A DNA stretch of 64,000 bases from Picochlorum sp. 'celeri' (GCA_010909725.1 JAACMV010000003.1:1116001-1180000); one strand, 5' to 3'; counted from the first letter of the stretch, positions 49,904 through 60,437 are shown. The notes: generated from the letters alone by a model not told the origin. A program made the numbers and translations.

Positions 49904-51028
49904 ATGCTCAGCAGGATGCGGTCTCAGAGAACTCTTATCTATTCGATTTTAATCCTTCTGATAGCTTCATCGGGCGTTTTGGGGCAAGAAAGTGAGAATG
50001 CGGAGTCGAGTGTTGCTTTTCTGGGCAGGGCCTTTCGTCTGAGAAAGTTTCCAGATTACAATGCAGAGTTTGCGTTGCTTGGGTGCGCTTTACTATTGAT
50101 AGTGTATAGTATTTTGGGACGGAAGAAGAATGATGGGATGGCGACGCGATATGCGAGGCAATTGCTGCATCAGTGCCCTTTGGTGCAGCAGTTTGAGCAG
50201 GTGGATGGTGCACTCCAAAACACAGCCCCTGGGAGGTATAGCATGTACTTTACGGGACGGAGGAATATCAAAGGATGTTTGGTATCGTTTAAAATGATTC
50301 CTAGGCATGATATGGTGAGTAAGGTGATTATTGGTGCAAGAGCGAGTGATACCTTGTGCGTAGAAATTGTGTTGGAGGACAATGCAACATGGAGCACGGT
50401 GCTCTTGATGGCGATTCCAGGTGCCATGAAGGTTATTACGGAAGAGCATGCGGATGTGAGGGAGCTGACAAAGGTGGTGAATATGAATAAGGGGGGCAGT
50501 GTTGCTGTAGGCCAGTGGCCATCTGAGAACATTCATGTGAGGGCAGAGCATTCCCAGGTTCTGCACGACATATTGACACCAGGCTTGATGTCATCCTTCT
50601 TTGGTAAGGATGGAGGTTACTCTGTTGTCAAACAATATTTCAGGAGCTTGCATATTACAGATTCATACACATATAGTTCCGAGAAGAGAGTCCTGCGCAT
50701 GGTTACTGATTTGCCCCCTCTCGATGATGGAGAAATATTGTACTTGATTGTACAAACTGCTTTGACCCTTGCTGATGCCATAAGCTTTGTGAAGCAGTCT
50801 CCGGATAGTTTGAAAAAGGCCAAGGTGGCACGAGAGACATGGGAGGCAAAAAAGCCCTCTCAAGTAGAGGAGAGGCAACGCAGACTGGAAGAAAAGCGTG
50901 CGCTGAAAGAGGCACAGGACAAGGAAAAGTTAAAAAAGATGACCCCTCAGCAGCGAGAGAAGGAGATTGCCCGTCGTCAGAAGATTGAACGCGGGAGGCG
51001 CATGAAATCCATGGTAAAGAAAATGTAA
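49904..51028 (+). CDS. CCDC47-like ER membrane protein (PAT complex)
   Basis: 374 aa from ATG 49904; the frame upstream starts at GTG. Signal peptide (TLIYSILILLIASSGVLG), then a lumenal stretch, a transmembrane helix at about 60-80 (FALLGCALLLIVYSI), a cytosolic domain typical of CCDC47/DUF1682 (YFTGRRNIKGCLVSFKMIP, DILTPGLMSSFFGKDGG) and a Lys/Arg/Glu-rich coiled coil at the end (EERQRRLEEKRALKEAQDKE). CCDC47 with Asterix forms the PAT complex, an intramembrane chaperone at the Sec61 translocon, and binds ribosomes through its basic tail. Confidence 0.88.
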   Translation: MLSRMRSQRTLIYSILILLIASSGVLGQESENAESSVAFLGRAFRLRKFPDYNAEFALLGCALLLIVYSILGRKKNDGMATRYARQLLHQCPLVQQFEQVDGALQNTAPGRYSMYFTGRRNIKGCLVSFKMIPRHDMVSKVIIGARASDTLCVEIVLEDNATWSTVLLMAIPGAMKVITEEHADVRELTKVVNMNKGGSVAVGQWPSENIHVRAEHSQVLHDILTPGLMSSFFGKDGGYSVVKQYFRSLHITDSYTYSSEKRVLRMVTDLPPLDDGEILYLIVQTALTLADAISFVKQSPDSLKKAKVARETWEAKKPSQVEERQRRLEEKRALKEAQDKEKLKKMTPQQREKEIARRQKIERGRRMKSMVKKM

Positions 51029-51475
51029 CATGTCATGCTATCACCGAGAGTATCTTGGCGTATTTTTTCATTCTAGCACCCCATCAATCCATCTCTTTCA
51101 CTCAGGAGATGCCATCCCCTCTGTAGAGGAAACTGATCGTACAGTATCAACACCTGAAGAGATCTAGATCTCTCGGGAGATGGCGCGTTGCCAAGCAAGA
51201 TGTATACGATATCGGGCTTTGTCTTGTCATTTAAGTAAATAACGTACTCCAATATCGATAAAGAGACCATCTTTGAACAAAAACCTACAGGTACGTAGCT
51301 CCATATGTGTAAACCCAATACAAACGTAGGGGACGCCGCTCTATCCGAGAGGACCCATTCTTCACGCTCTTGCATTCGTGACACGATATTTGATCGATTT
51401 GTAGTATTTTGTGGACAAAACAACAATATCTGTGCAGGGTTGCCTTGAATTTCTCAGTTTCATCATATCGGAATC
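51029..51475. other. Intergenic with one possible small minus-strand gene
   Basis: A 100-codon minus-strand open frame (51375-51073, from ATG) reads fairly protein-like (FCSKMVSLSILEYVIYLND) but has no recognised family and lies in the promoter region of the next gene. No other feature is seen. Confidence 0.3.
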
Positions 51476-51859
51476 ATGGGACGCGTGCTGCTATTCGCAA
51501 GCCTTGCTGTGCTCTTTTCCTGCGCTTATTTTGTGGAGGCAAGCCACTGCAGGAATGTTCACCGACCAATATCCTGCTGTGCTGATTCGAGGGTCGTGAG
51601 GAAGAATGGCGAGTGGGTCATGCAGTGCAAGAAGTGTGACTCTGGGTACAAGCCTTCTTCCAGCAAAGAACAGTGCGTGCCAAAGAAAGACTGCAAGAAA
51701 GGGTATGGACCAGGTCCAATGGGATTGAACGAAGATCAGTGCATCAAGTGCTCTGACGAGAATTGCAAGCATTGCAATCAGGTATTCTACGACTGCACAG
51801 AATGCCAGAGCAACTATCTCTTGGACCCTCAGGGTGCTTGTCAGCCCAAGGTGTTCTGA
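51476..51859 (+). CDS. Small secreted cysteine-rich protein
   Basis: 127 aa. The signal peptide is clear: MGRVLLFASLAVLFSCAYF, cleavage near VEA|SHC. The mature ~105 residues hold 14 Cys in pairs and spacing like furin-like or EGF-like repeats (MQCKKCDSGYKPSSSKEQC, CIKCSDENCKHC, YDCTECQSNYLL), so it is a disulfide-rich extracellular or ER-lumen protein. The pattern CxxC...GY...C resembles GPI-anchored or variant-surface-type modules of protists, but there is no GPI signal. Function unknown. It is convergent with eIF3i, stops 19 bp apart. Confidence 0.75.
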   Translation: MGRVLLFASLAVLFSCAYFVEASHCRNVHRPISCCADSRVVRKNGEWVMQCKKCDSGYKPSSSKEQCVPKKDCKKGYGPGPMGLNEDQCIKCSDENCKHCNQVFYDCTECQSNYLLDPQGACQPKVF

Positions 51860-51878
51860 TCGTCATAATTACATGATA

Positions 51879-53049
51879 TCAATTTCCGCCTGTAAAATAA
51901 TCGGCGTCAAAGTGATGCAGGCGCACATATCCTTCCTCTCCACCAGAGGCAAACCCTGTGCCATCTGGAGTGAAAGCCACAGTGTTGATTGGTCCGAAAT
52001 GGCCACTAACATTTGCAAATTCGTCCTTGTAAATCTTATGGAAGAAGCGTGCTTCGAAATGACCAGCCTTATCTGATGTGGTTGTCACCTTGGACGCCTC
52101 TTGTCCTCCTCCAATCAACACATGATCATGTGTAGGGGATAATGCAGCAGAGTTAATGGGGACCTGAGAGGAGAACGTCTTCAGCTCCTGAAGAGTCTGT
52201 GAATCTAATATCTTGGCGGATTGGTCAGCAGAAGCGGTGATGATGTGAGTACCGTCAACTGACATTTGCATATCACCAATGGTGGCCTTGTGCACCTGCT
52301 CCTCCTGAATCATCTTTCCAGTCTCAACATCCCACCTGCGAACACACCCATCCTCTGAGGTGCTGATCAGTGTCTTATTCAGATCAGTCCATAAGATCCT
52401 AGTGATACGCCCCCTTGGACCAGTCATAGAGGCCAACACCTCCCCGCTCTGCTCGCTACTATCATCTGCAATCTTGACAAGGCGAATGGCAGACACAGAG
52501 TCCATAAATGGATCCGTCGAAATAGCCGCCATCGTATCACCTACATTGAACTTGACAGCTCGACAAGGCTCGTGAAACTGAAACTTGAACAATTCATCAC
52601 CATTTGTGATATCCCAGAGCCTCACAGTGGAATCTCCCGCACCAGTCATCAACACGGATGTATCATACGTCGTATCCGTCGTCCACACCGCTCCATTATG
52701 CCCATTGAATGTCCCAGCACGCTCTCCATTATCTGCCCACCATAAATTTACATTGCTATCTTTACCGCATGTGATGAGAAAATCTCCTTCCCTCGTGAAA
52801 CTGCAGGTAGCAAGACACAACGCAGTGAGTGAGCCCAGCTCTTGTCACAGCATAATCTCGATGGCTAGTATTGATACAAGAGGTAAAATTACATGACAGA
52901 ACACCAAGAGATCCTCAAATGAACGAAAAGCCACTGCTACGATGGGTGCCGCCGGGACTCGGTCGTTCATTCGGGCTCCCCTGTGTAAACAAGACGTACG
53001 ATACTTGATTCAAAGGACGAGTATGCCCTTGAAGAATATAAGGCCTCAT
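51879..53049 (-). CDS. EIF3I: Translation initiation factor eIF3 subunit i
   Basis: Exons 53049-53000 and 52800-51879; a 199-bp phase-2 intron (GTACGTC...CTGCAG) gives 323 aa. Exon 1 encodes MRPYILQGHTRPLNQV, the characteristic eIF3i/TIF34 start; the join restores QVSFTREGDFL. Seven WD40 repeats (for example STVRLWDITNG, VRRWDVETGKM, SAKILDS) form a propeller; the C-terminus keeps GHFGPINTVAFTPDGTGFAS. eIF3i binds eIF3b and eIF3g in the peripheral module at the 40S entry channel. Length matches the family (about 325). Confidence 0.95.
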
Positions 53050-53520
53050 ATCCCCCTACTAATACTACGTATATACCCAAAATTAAAACCAACGCAGTCA
53101 ATGAGACACGGCCAGAGTACAGTATCTGACGACAAACTCTATCAACCAATACCCCTGCGGTGGTATTCTAATAATTAATTCAATTCAGGTATGAAAATTG
53201 CACAGACAGAAGGCTTGCAAGGGTGTATCATGCAAGAAAATGAAAAGGACATCTTGGTATTAAATGTATCAAACTAGGAGTACTGTTGCCTGGTTGTTGC
53301 TTCAGAGGTACCCCGTGCATCTAATAGTCTAGAAATATCAATAAAAATAGCAGCCTTGGTAGAGAAGAGGACGTCAGCCTCTCTTGCGGGTGGAAGACAG
53401 GCGTGTTGACTGCCTTCTGGACTGCTTTTGTTGGGACATTCTAGGTGGATGGATGGGCTGTTTGGTCATCGACATTGATCTTTGTGATACAATAATTGTC
53501 TGTGAGTGAAGAGAAGGTTG
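53050..53520. promoter_or_regulatory. Divergent promoter region
   Basis: 470 bp between eIF3i exon 1 (minus) and the importin ATG (plus). No gene seen. Confidence 0.4.
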
Positions 53521-56500
53521 ATGATGGACCAGACTGAGAGAGATTTGGAAGGAGGGGCAGGGGCCCTCACTCCAGAGGACCTGCCGAGAATCTTCACGCT
53601 CTTGTCCCAATCCCTGAGTCCTGTGGCTGAGATTCAGAAAGACGCGGATACAAAGCTACGGGGGATGGAGCTGAGGCAGAATTTTTGTTCCTGTTTGGTG
53701 GAGATTGTGTCTCATGTAGAGGCAGAGAGGTCAGGCAGGTGGCTGGCAAGCGTGTACTTGAAGAATATAATCGCTCGGAACTGGAGGACGAGGCTGAGAG
53801 GGGTTATATCACCTGAAGAAAAGGCATATTTGAGAGAGAAACTGATGGCGTTGCTGGATGACCCGGATGACCAGATTGGATTGCAGGTGGCTGTTGCTCT
53901 GGCCAAGGTTGGCAGGGTGGATTATCCAAAGGAGTGGCCAGATCTATTCGAGGTGCTGCTCGGTCGGATATGCCGAGGCGATGAGGATGACCACCGAGTT
54001 CGTCGGACATATATTGCATTGCATTTGCTTCTGAAAGAGCTGGGGTCAAAGAGGTTGGCAATAGACCAGAAGAATTTTGAGACACTGTGCAGTGATGTTC
54101 TATATGGTCCTGTGTTTCAAATGTGGATGAATGATGTGGAGCGCCTCGGATCATCAGTGAATGCATCACATGATTTTAAAGGGATCTTAATTCAGCGGAT
54201 TGTGTTGCAACTCAAGTGCCTGAAGAGGATTTTGATACAAGGGTTTCAGAGTGATTCAAAGACCCTTGTGATTGCCAGCCAGGTAGAGAGGAGTTGCCCT
54301 GTGCTTGTCCAGGCGTTACAGTCATGGATTTCCGCGACAGACGAGCTTGTTGCGGTTCTAGAAGGAGCAATATTAAAGAGTTTAAGGATTTTGGTGGGAA
54401 TTCAAGAGGCGCATTGCTGGGCATTTGCTGGGAGTCTTGTTCCCTTTCTGGAACTGGCTTGTCAGCAATTGGCTGCTCCGCGTCTTTGGGCTGAAGGCAA
54501 ATATGTGAAATCGTTGCTTACTGGGGTTTATAATGTATTGAAGTGCCCAGGATATCGAGGCTCCTCCTCTGCATTGGTCATGACTGCTGGGAAAGCGAGA
54601 GAGCAAAAGGCGCAACTTGAAAGCATGGCAGAGCATGTGAGGCCTGTCCTTCGAGGATTCTTCGCCGGAGGTCGTGACGCGACATTTTTATGTCAAATCA
54701 TTATTGATAGGTATTTTGTGCACAGTCAAGACGAATTGCTCCTGTGGGAGACGAATGGAGAGGAGTTTCACCAAGAAATGGAGCACTCTGCAAATGAGGA
54801 AACAATCAGAGGGTGCGCAGAATTGGTTCACACCGCGCTTTTGGAGTCCAACAGAGAATCTTTAGCACCTTGCATCGTAGAAAAGCTTCATTTGTGTAGA
54901 TTTGGTGATACCCAGACCGTAGAAGAATATGGAGCCAGGTCATGTGTTTCAGCCACAAGTCCATCAGCTTTGCAGGCTGCTGCTGTGCTGCATTCATTTG
55001 CCCTCGGGGCATATGATCTACACGATTTTGTAGACTTTGGAAAGACTTTGAATAGTTTGATTATCCCCATTATTTCCTCCAGAGAAATTGCAGCCCCAAT
55101 ACGGCGAGAAGGGCTGCGAGTCTTGTCATTCTGGGTGTCAAAGCTTAAACCTCATGATCGACCTGGTTTGTATCGACTGCTGCTTTCAGTCCTTGGGGAA
55201 CATGACCCCGTCATTCATTTAATGGCATGCAGTGTTCTCCAAAGTCTTATGGAAGATTGGGATTTTGATGTGGAGCAATTTCGAGAGTTTGTGCCAGAGG
55301 CAGTACACACCTTGATCAGAATTTTGGCGCAATGCACAGATTATGAATCCCAGCTTGAGGTGTTTTCGGTGCTGAATCTGGTGATCGATCATCTTCAGGA
55401 GAGAACCATCGAATGCGCTCCAGTTATTCTTCAAATGATTCCAGAGCTTTGGCAGAGGGCAGAGGGCCAGAGTTTGCTCAAGATTCAAATCATGCTTGCA
55501 CTGCAGAGGCTTGTGCACGCTCTTGGTAAGGATTCTCCCATGGCGTATCCTGTAGTGCTTCCTATTCTGCGGTTTGTTATTGATAGAAACAACCAGGATC
55601 CTACAAATGCTCTGGAAGATGGTATTTTGCTGTGGATTGTTGTTCTCAGAAATGCCCCAGAGCCAGTACCAGATGTGGTGGGCCCGGTTGAGAGCTTACT
55701 TCACATCATGGGAATGAGCAGTGAGCATATTTTAACTGGAACCAGGTGCATTACCTCTTCTGTGCTATTGTACCGCGATCTTATCCTCGAAAATTATGGC
55801 AATGAGATCAATAGAGTGCTGGGTGGTTACGTGGGGACAGTCAAGGACAGGGCCATGATTGATGTTGTCTCCTGTCTAGACGTTATATTTCAAGCATGCC
55901 CCAAGTACGGATTGCAATGTATAGTAGGAAGCATAGCAGCTCTTGTACTGGATATCTTTGACAAGAATAAAGGAGTGATTGTGATTGCACCTGTTCTTGT
56001 TTTGTTGAGCCGCATTTCCATTGCACACGGCCCCAATCAAATACAGCTGTTATTTGAGTATGCATGTCAGAGCAACCGAGAAAAAGTGGCGGCTATTTTA
56101 GATACAAATGCAGCAGCCTATGCATCGATACCAAATGCCTCTGCTTGTGATAGATTGTTTGCCTGCTTTTTGGATCTTTGGGTACGACAATTTGATGGCA
56201 TTGGTCAAACTGGCATGAGAAAAATAGCTGCCCTGGGCTTGTGCTCTATCCTTCAAGCAAGCATACCCGGGCTCTTGGAACGATTAGGAGATATTGTGTC
56301 ACACGTGACAGGTGTGTGGTTCGAAGTGGAGGGCCCAGAGGCCGAGCCTGATCCCATGGCTCTGTCCTTCCCAATAGCAGGTATGGGGCCACGAGATGAC
56401 CTCGTTCCTGTTTCCGTGGATTTGGAGGAGGCAGAGGGAGAGTTATCAAGGCGAAAGGCTTTGTTCGAACAGAGTCCAATCGTGACTTTGAAGATTGCAA

Positions 56501-56628
56501 GTTACTTTAGAGAAAGCCTGTCCAAAGCCTCTCTTGCATACGGTGACGTGCTGCAGGGTTCACTACATGGGCTGGATCCAGCGATTCGAGAGCAGATGGA
56601 AGTGATGCTTGGATCTAAGGGTATCTGA
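53521..56628 (+). CDS. Importin-beta family nuclear transport receptor (importin-11-like)
   Basis: 1035 aa from ATG 53521; the in-frame GTG at 53506 is not used. The importin-beta N-terminal domain is at about residues 25-105, with the typical DADTKLRGMELRQNF, RWLASVYLKNIIARNWR and ALAKVGRVDYPKEWPDLF. The remainder is helical HEAT repeats. Spacing and the YPKEWPDL motif match the importin-11/Kap120 branch (ubiquitin-conjugating enzymes, RpL12 or ribosomal cargo) more than other karyopherins, though exportin-type relatives cannot be excluded. It shuttles between cytoplasm and nucleus under Ran-GTP. No intron is seen across 3.1 kb. Confidence 0.82.
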   Translation: MMDQTERDLEGGAGALTPEDLPRIFTLLSQSLSPVAEIQKDADTKLRGMELRQNFCSCLVEIVSHVEAERSGRWLASVYLKNIIARNWRTRLRGVISPEEKAYLREKLMALLDDPDDQIGLQVAVALAKVGRVDYPKEWPDLFEVLLGRICRGDEDDHRVRRTYIALHLLLKELGSKRLAIDQKNFETLCSDVLYGPVFQMWMNDVERLGSSVNASHDFKGILIQRIVLQLKCLKRILIQGFQSDSKTLVIASQVERSCPVLVQALQSWISATDELVAVLEGAILKSLRILVGIQEAHCWAFAGSLVPFLELACQQLAAPRLWAEGKYVKSLLTGVYNVLKCPGYRGSSSALVMTAGKAREQKAQLESMAEHVRPVLRGFFAGGRDATFLCQIIIDRYFVHSQDELLLWETNGEEFHQEMEHSANEETIRGCAELVHTALLESNRESLAPCIVEKLHLCRFGDTQTVEEYGARSCVSATSPSALQAAAVLHSFALGAYDLHDFVDFGKTLNSLIIPIISSREIAAPIRREGLRVLSFWVSKLKPHDRPGLYRLLLSVLGEHDPVIHLMACSVLQSLMEDWDFDVEQFREFVPEAVHTLIRILAQCTDYESQLEVFSVLNLVIDHLQERTIECAPVILQMIPELWQRAEGQSLLKIQIMLALQRLVHALGKDSPMAYPVVLPILRFVIDRNNQDPTNALEDGILLWIVVLRNAPEPVPDVVGPVESLLHIMGMSSEHILTGTRCITSSVLLYRDLILENYGNEINRVLGGYVGTVKDRAMIDVVSCLDVIFQACPKYGLQCIVGSIAALVLDIFDKNKGVIVIAPVLVLLSRISIAHGPNQIQLLFEYACQSNREKVAAILDTNAAAYASIPNASACDRLFACFLDLWVRQFDGIGQTGMRKIAALGLCSILQASIPGLLERLGDIVSHVTGVWFEVEGPEAEPDPMALSFPIAGMGPRDDLVPVSVDLEEAEGELSRRKALFEQSPIVTLKIASYFRESLSKASLAYGDVLQGSLHGLDPAIREQMEVMLGSKGI

Positions 56629-56745
56629 CAGCAGGAATTACATGTATATACGTACTATGATATCTTTGTTTGTGTACGCAATACCGAGCAATTGCCAAAG
56701 TGTCTTCATCCGGTATTGCAGGAAATGAAACTGTTTAAAAAGTAC

Positions 56746-58525
56746 TCAGGCCGCAATATTCTTGAAATTCTTCCACACGGCATTATCTAATCTCTTCACC
56801 ATTGCTTTGATCTGGGCTCCTGGGCCTAGTTCATGCAGCTGCGTTTTACCTGCTCCAATCATGGCCTTGAGAGTTGGCTCCCATCTAACAGGTTCCACAA
56901 GCTGCCTTGGCAAAAGTGATCTGATCTCCTCTGCATCTTTGAACATTTCTCCTGTGACGTTAGAATACACGGGTATGACAGGGTCGTTGATGGTAACTTT
57001 GTCCAAGGCTGCGACCAACGCATCCCTGGCAGGGGCCATAAGCGATGTGTGGAAAGCACCTGATACAGCCACCTGGACAGCTTTCAGAGCACCCTTCTGC
57101 GTTGCAAGCTTTTGCACCTCTTCCAACGCTGCTTTGTGTCCTGATACGACTCTTCCCTGTGGGAACAAGTAGTTGGCAATCTGACACACTTTGTCGGGCA
57201 TCTGTTCACGAACTTGCTTGCAGATACCCTCCAGATCATCATCACCAAGCCCAACAACTGACAACATTCCATGGGGATCTCCTTGTTTGGCAGCCTCAGC
57301 CATACTTTCTGCTCTGACCTTGACAACACTGATTCCGTCCTCAAACGACATGGCCCCAGAAAACACCAGGGCCGTGTACTCTCCAAGAGAAAGGCCTGCA
57401 GTGGCTGCAACAGAATCTACCAGAGATGGATTCTCTGCGCGAACCTTCTCCACTGCTGCCAAGCCAGCAACAAACAAAGCCGGCTGCGAGTGGATTGTAT
57501 TATCCAAATCTTCCTTTGGCCCTTCATTGCACAATTTAAGCAAATCATATCCCAAGACTTTTGTGGCAGTCTCCAGCATTTTCTTCACTGCTGGAAGGTC
57601 CTTGGTCTCATTCAACATGCCCACAGCTTGGGAACCTTGTCCTGGAAACAAAAATGCTACTGGACCTTGAGCAGGCGCCTTTTTCACCGGCAAAGGCCCT
57701 CCAGAAGCAATAGCCTCTGCTCTCGCTTTCCTGCGGCGCTCCTTGGCAGCTTTGCGCTCCTCGGCATCCTTTGATCTTTTCGCATCTTCAGGAAACACAG
57801 GATCATAATCAACTTTCCATGTCCTGACCTCGTCCAGACCATAATCATACAATGTCCACCAATCACCAATCATAGCATGAGGCTCCCTGACTTTCTTCAC
57901 TTTTGCATATTTCTTCTCCAACTTGATCAACTTTTCCCTCACATCTCCTTCATCAGTTGCCACTTCAACAGGTGTCTTTTTCCCAGGGTTCAAATATGGA
58001 TCATACTCTTCAGTCTTGAGAGATGGATCAGCTCCCCTGGACAAGAGATATTCATAAATCTCCAAGTACCCATCATAGTGTGCCAAATACGCAGCTCTAT
58101 GCAAGGGAGTGAACCCTTTCTCATCCCTCTGATTCACTTCAGCACCGTTATTCAATAAATGATGCAACATATCCAACTGCTTGTACGTTGTCGCAAAATG
58201 CACAGGTGCCCCTGCTCCATTATCCTGAGTGATAAAATACGGGTCAGCCTCCATAACCTTGGCCAACTGCTCTGGATCTCCCAATCTAATAGAGCTATAG
58301 AAAGCAATCGGTGGATACTTTGGAACCGGAGGATACCTGCATTCAACACACGGTGTGGACGACAAGGTTACAACAACCAGTCAACACGGCCATTCAAGAG
58401 CAACGCCAAGGCCAAAAGACCCTATATCCGAGTCTATTGTGATTTAACCTCTTCAATAATCTTATAAATAGCACATACCTCCCCGTTGCCGTCATATCCC
58501 TTCCCATTCGCCTTTTGTTGGTCAT
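56746..58525 (-). CDS. Ankyrin-repeat / malonyl-CoA:ACP transacylase (FabD) fusion
   Basis: Exons 58525-58479 and 58336-56746; a 142-bp phase-2 intron (GTATGTG...ATGCAG) gives 545 aa. N-terminus MTNKRRMGRDMTATGR lacks a clear plastid transit peptide. Residues about 25-150 hold three ankyrin repeats (APVHFATTYKQLDMLHHLL; GFTPLHRAAYLAHYDGYLE). A conserved linker follows (DWWTLYDYGLDEVRTWKVD), then a basic helix and the complete FabD domain (about 235-535). The catalytic core shows PGQGSQAVGM, nucleophile Ser in GLSLGEYTAL (usual GHSLG, here L for H), R in VRAESMAEAAK and His in SGAFHTSLM. It transfers malonate from CoA to acyl carrier protein in fatty-acid or polyketide synthesis. The ankyrin fusion is the surprise. 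Confidence 0.88.
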
Positions 58526-58867
58526 TGTAATCGTCTGTTGATCACCTCGTGTTGATACAGATACACCCTATAATGGTGGATGTGCGATGGAAAACAATAA
58601 TATGTCTGAATATGGTGTATCTGAGTGAATGATACAATGATTTATTTGATTTCTGAGAAACATCGGACGACTGGACGATTCAGTCAACGTTTGCAGTACC
58701 TGGTTGAGATTTCACAGTACCTTGCAATTCCAAGGGAAGGAATTGCAATTCCTATTTATGTATCATTCGATACGAAAGTGATTACATCATGGACCTAGAC
58801 GACAATGATGAGGGAGAAAGAATCATTCATAAGGCAACGTTACTACTACACGCATGAAATTGGTTGA
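58526..58867. other. Intergenic, no gene seen
   Basis: 342 bp: the upstream region of the fusion gene and the 3' flank of CHL27. Confidence 0.45.
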
Positions 58868-60198
58868 TTAGTACTGAACTGCCATTTCTTCCTCAATGTC
58901 GGCAGATCCAACACGCTTGGTTGGTCCAAAGAAGAGGGACAGGCATCCAGTGGCAATGCCCAGGATGGCAGGCAATTTCTGCAACGTTTTCACAAAGTCT
59001 GGGGCATTGCTCTTTCCGATATCCACAATCTTCTGGTTGCACTCCACCATCTTGTCCAAGATGTTGAAGAACTCTGGGTGCTCAACATCTGGAACCTCTG
59101 GGAAGATTCTCTCGGTTGTTCTATTGGTCTCGACAATCACGTGCTGGTTGAACTTGGTTGTCTCCATACCCAAAGACTCGTAGAAAGCAGTTCTCTGGTG
59201 ATCGTTCAAGTACATGGTGATGTACACTGACAGGCAGAAGAAGCGAGACCACATGCGTGCCTGGAAGTCGTTCAAGAGCTCTGGGCGAGCCTTGAGCACA
59301 GCAGCCAAAAAGTCTCCGTGGCGGGACTCGTCCTGGCACCAGTTCTCAAAGTACTCGAACATTGGGTACAGCTGGTTGTCTGGGTTTCTCTGCAAGTGTC
59401 TATAGATTGAAATGTACCTCCAGTATCCAATCTTCTCAGACAAGTAGGTGGCATAGACAATGAACTTTGGCTTGAAGAAGGTGTATGTTCTATTCTTTGT
59501 CAGGAATCCCAAATCCAAAGCGAGGTTGAAGTCGGACAATGCCTTGTTGATGAAACCGGCGTGGCGAGCCTCATCCCTGCTGAGGAGAGTGAAGATCTCA
59601 GCCACCACTGGGTTGCTATCCTTGAGGCGACGTCCCAACTCTTTGTACAACAAGAATCCAGAGAACTCTGCTGTGCACGATCTCTCCAAGAACTCAATGA
59701 AGATCTTTCTGGTTGGACCAGAGATCTTATCAGCGGCAGCCTTGAAGGTGTCGTTACGGACAAAATGGGTCTGGTTGTAGTCCCTTCTGAACTCGTTCAA
59801 CATGGCCTCCAACTCATCCATTCTCAGATTTGGGTTCTTGTCCAAATCGAACAAGTCAGCCATCTCATCGAAATCGGTGGTGTAGAATCTGCATCGCGAT
59901 AACAACAATGTCAGTCAGAAGTGTGACGATAAGGATGGGGAGACGTGTCCTCTCCCGAGCGACCCACGTGCCCCGACCACACAACCTACGACCGTACATA
60001 CCTTGGTGTCAAAATTGTTTCCTCGGCAGCCACCTTGACTCCCTTTCTCATTAATTCGAATCCTTCATCACTCACTTGAGCAGATGCCTGCACACGGCGA
60101 GCAACGGTCCTTCTGGCAGGGAAACGAGCTGATTTCTGCTGTGGAGCAACAGCCACGGACCCACGGAGGTTCTTCTGAGCAATTGATACGGAATTCAT
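58868..60198 (-). CDS. CHL27: Mg-protoporphyrin IX monomethyl-ester oxidative cyclase (CHL27/AcsF)
   Basis: Exons 60198-60002 and 59888-58868; a 113-bp phase-2 intron (GTATGTA...ATGCAG) gives 405 aa. A ~40-residue Arg/Ser/Ala-rich transit peptide ([13 protein letters not shown] ... [17 protein letters not shown]) targets the plastid. The mature enzyme starts [13 protein letters not shown]. Diiron ligands are visible as the two ExxH motifs [10 protein letters not shown] and [10 protein letters not shown], plus paired acidic helices ([12 protein letters not shown]). It forms the fifth ring of divinyl protochlorophyllide from Mg-protoporphyrin monomethyl ester using O2, with LCAA/YCF54 as partner. 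Nuclear encoding argues against a red alga, where the gene is in the plastid. The C-terminal half is fully typical. Confidence 0.96.
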
Positions 60199-60233
60199 TG
60201 TTAAGTAGCACGTATTGGTAATAATAATAATTA

Positions 60234-60437
60234 TTATTCTATTCCAAGGATTGTAGGATCAGCCCGCATGTAGAACGGAACAGGACAACGTGCCATCATC
60301 TGGATTGTCACATCTAATCCCACCTTATCTTCCAGAGGCTCGCTGTCCTGGCCTTTGGTTGCGATATCTTCGGTCAAGAAGAGTGTTTGATGGGAAGCAT
60401 TATGAGTGGATGCTCGGACGCAGAAGTCCGTATCCAT
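60234..60437 (-). CDS. Small open frame, 67 aa, doubtful
   Basis: Minus-strand ATG frame between CHL27 and the THUMP gene. It ends PFYMRADPTILGIE and a stop. No signal peptide. It might be a short gene, the last exon of a gene whose first part I cannot see, or a chance frame in a divergent promoter region. Confidence 0.3.
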   Translation of the reverse strand: MDTDFCVRASTHNASHQTLFLTEDIATKGQDSEPLEDKVGLDVTIQMMARCPVPFYMRADPTILGIE

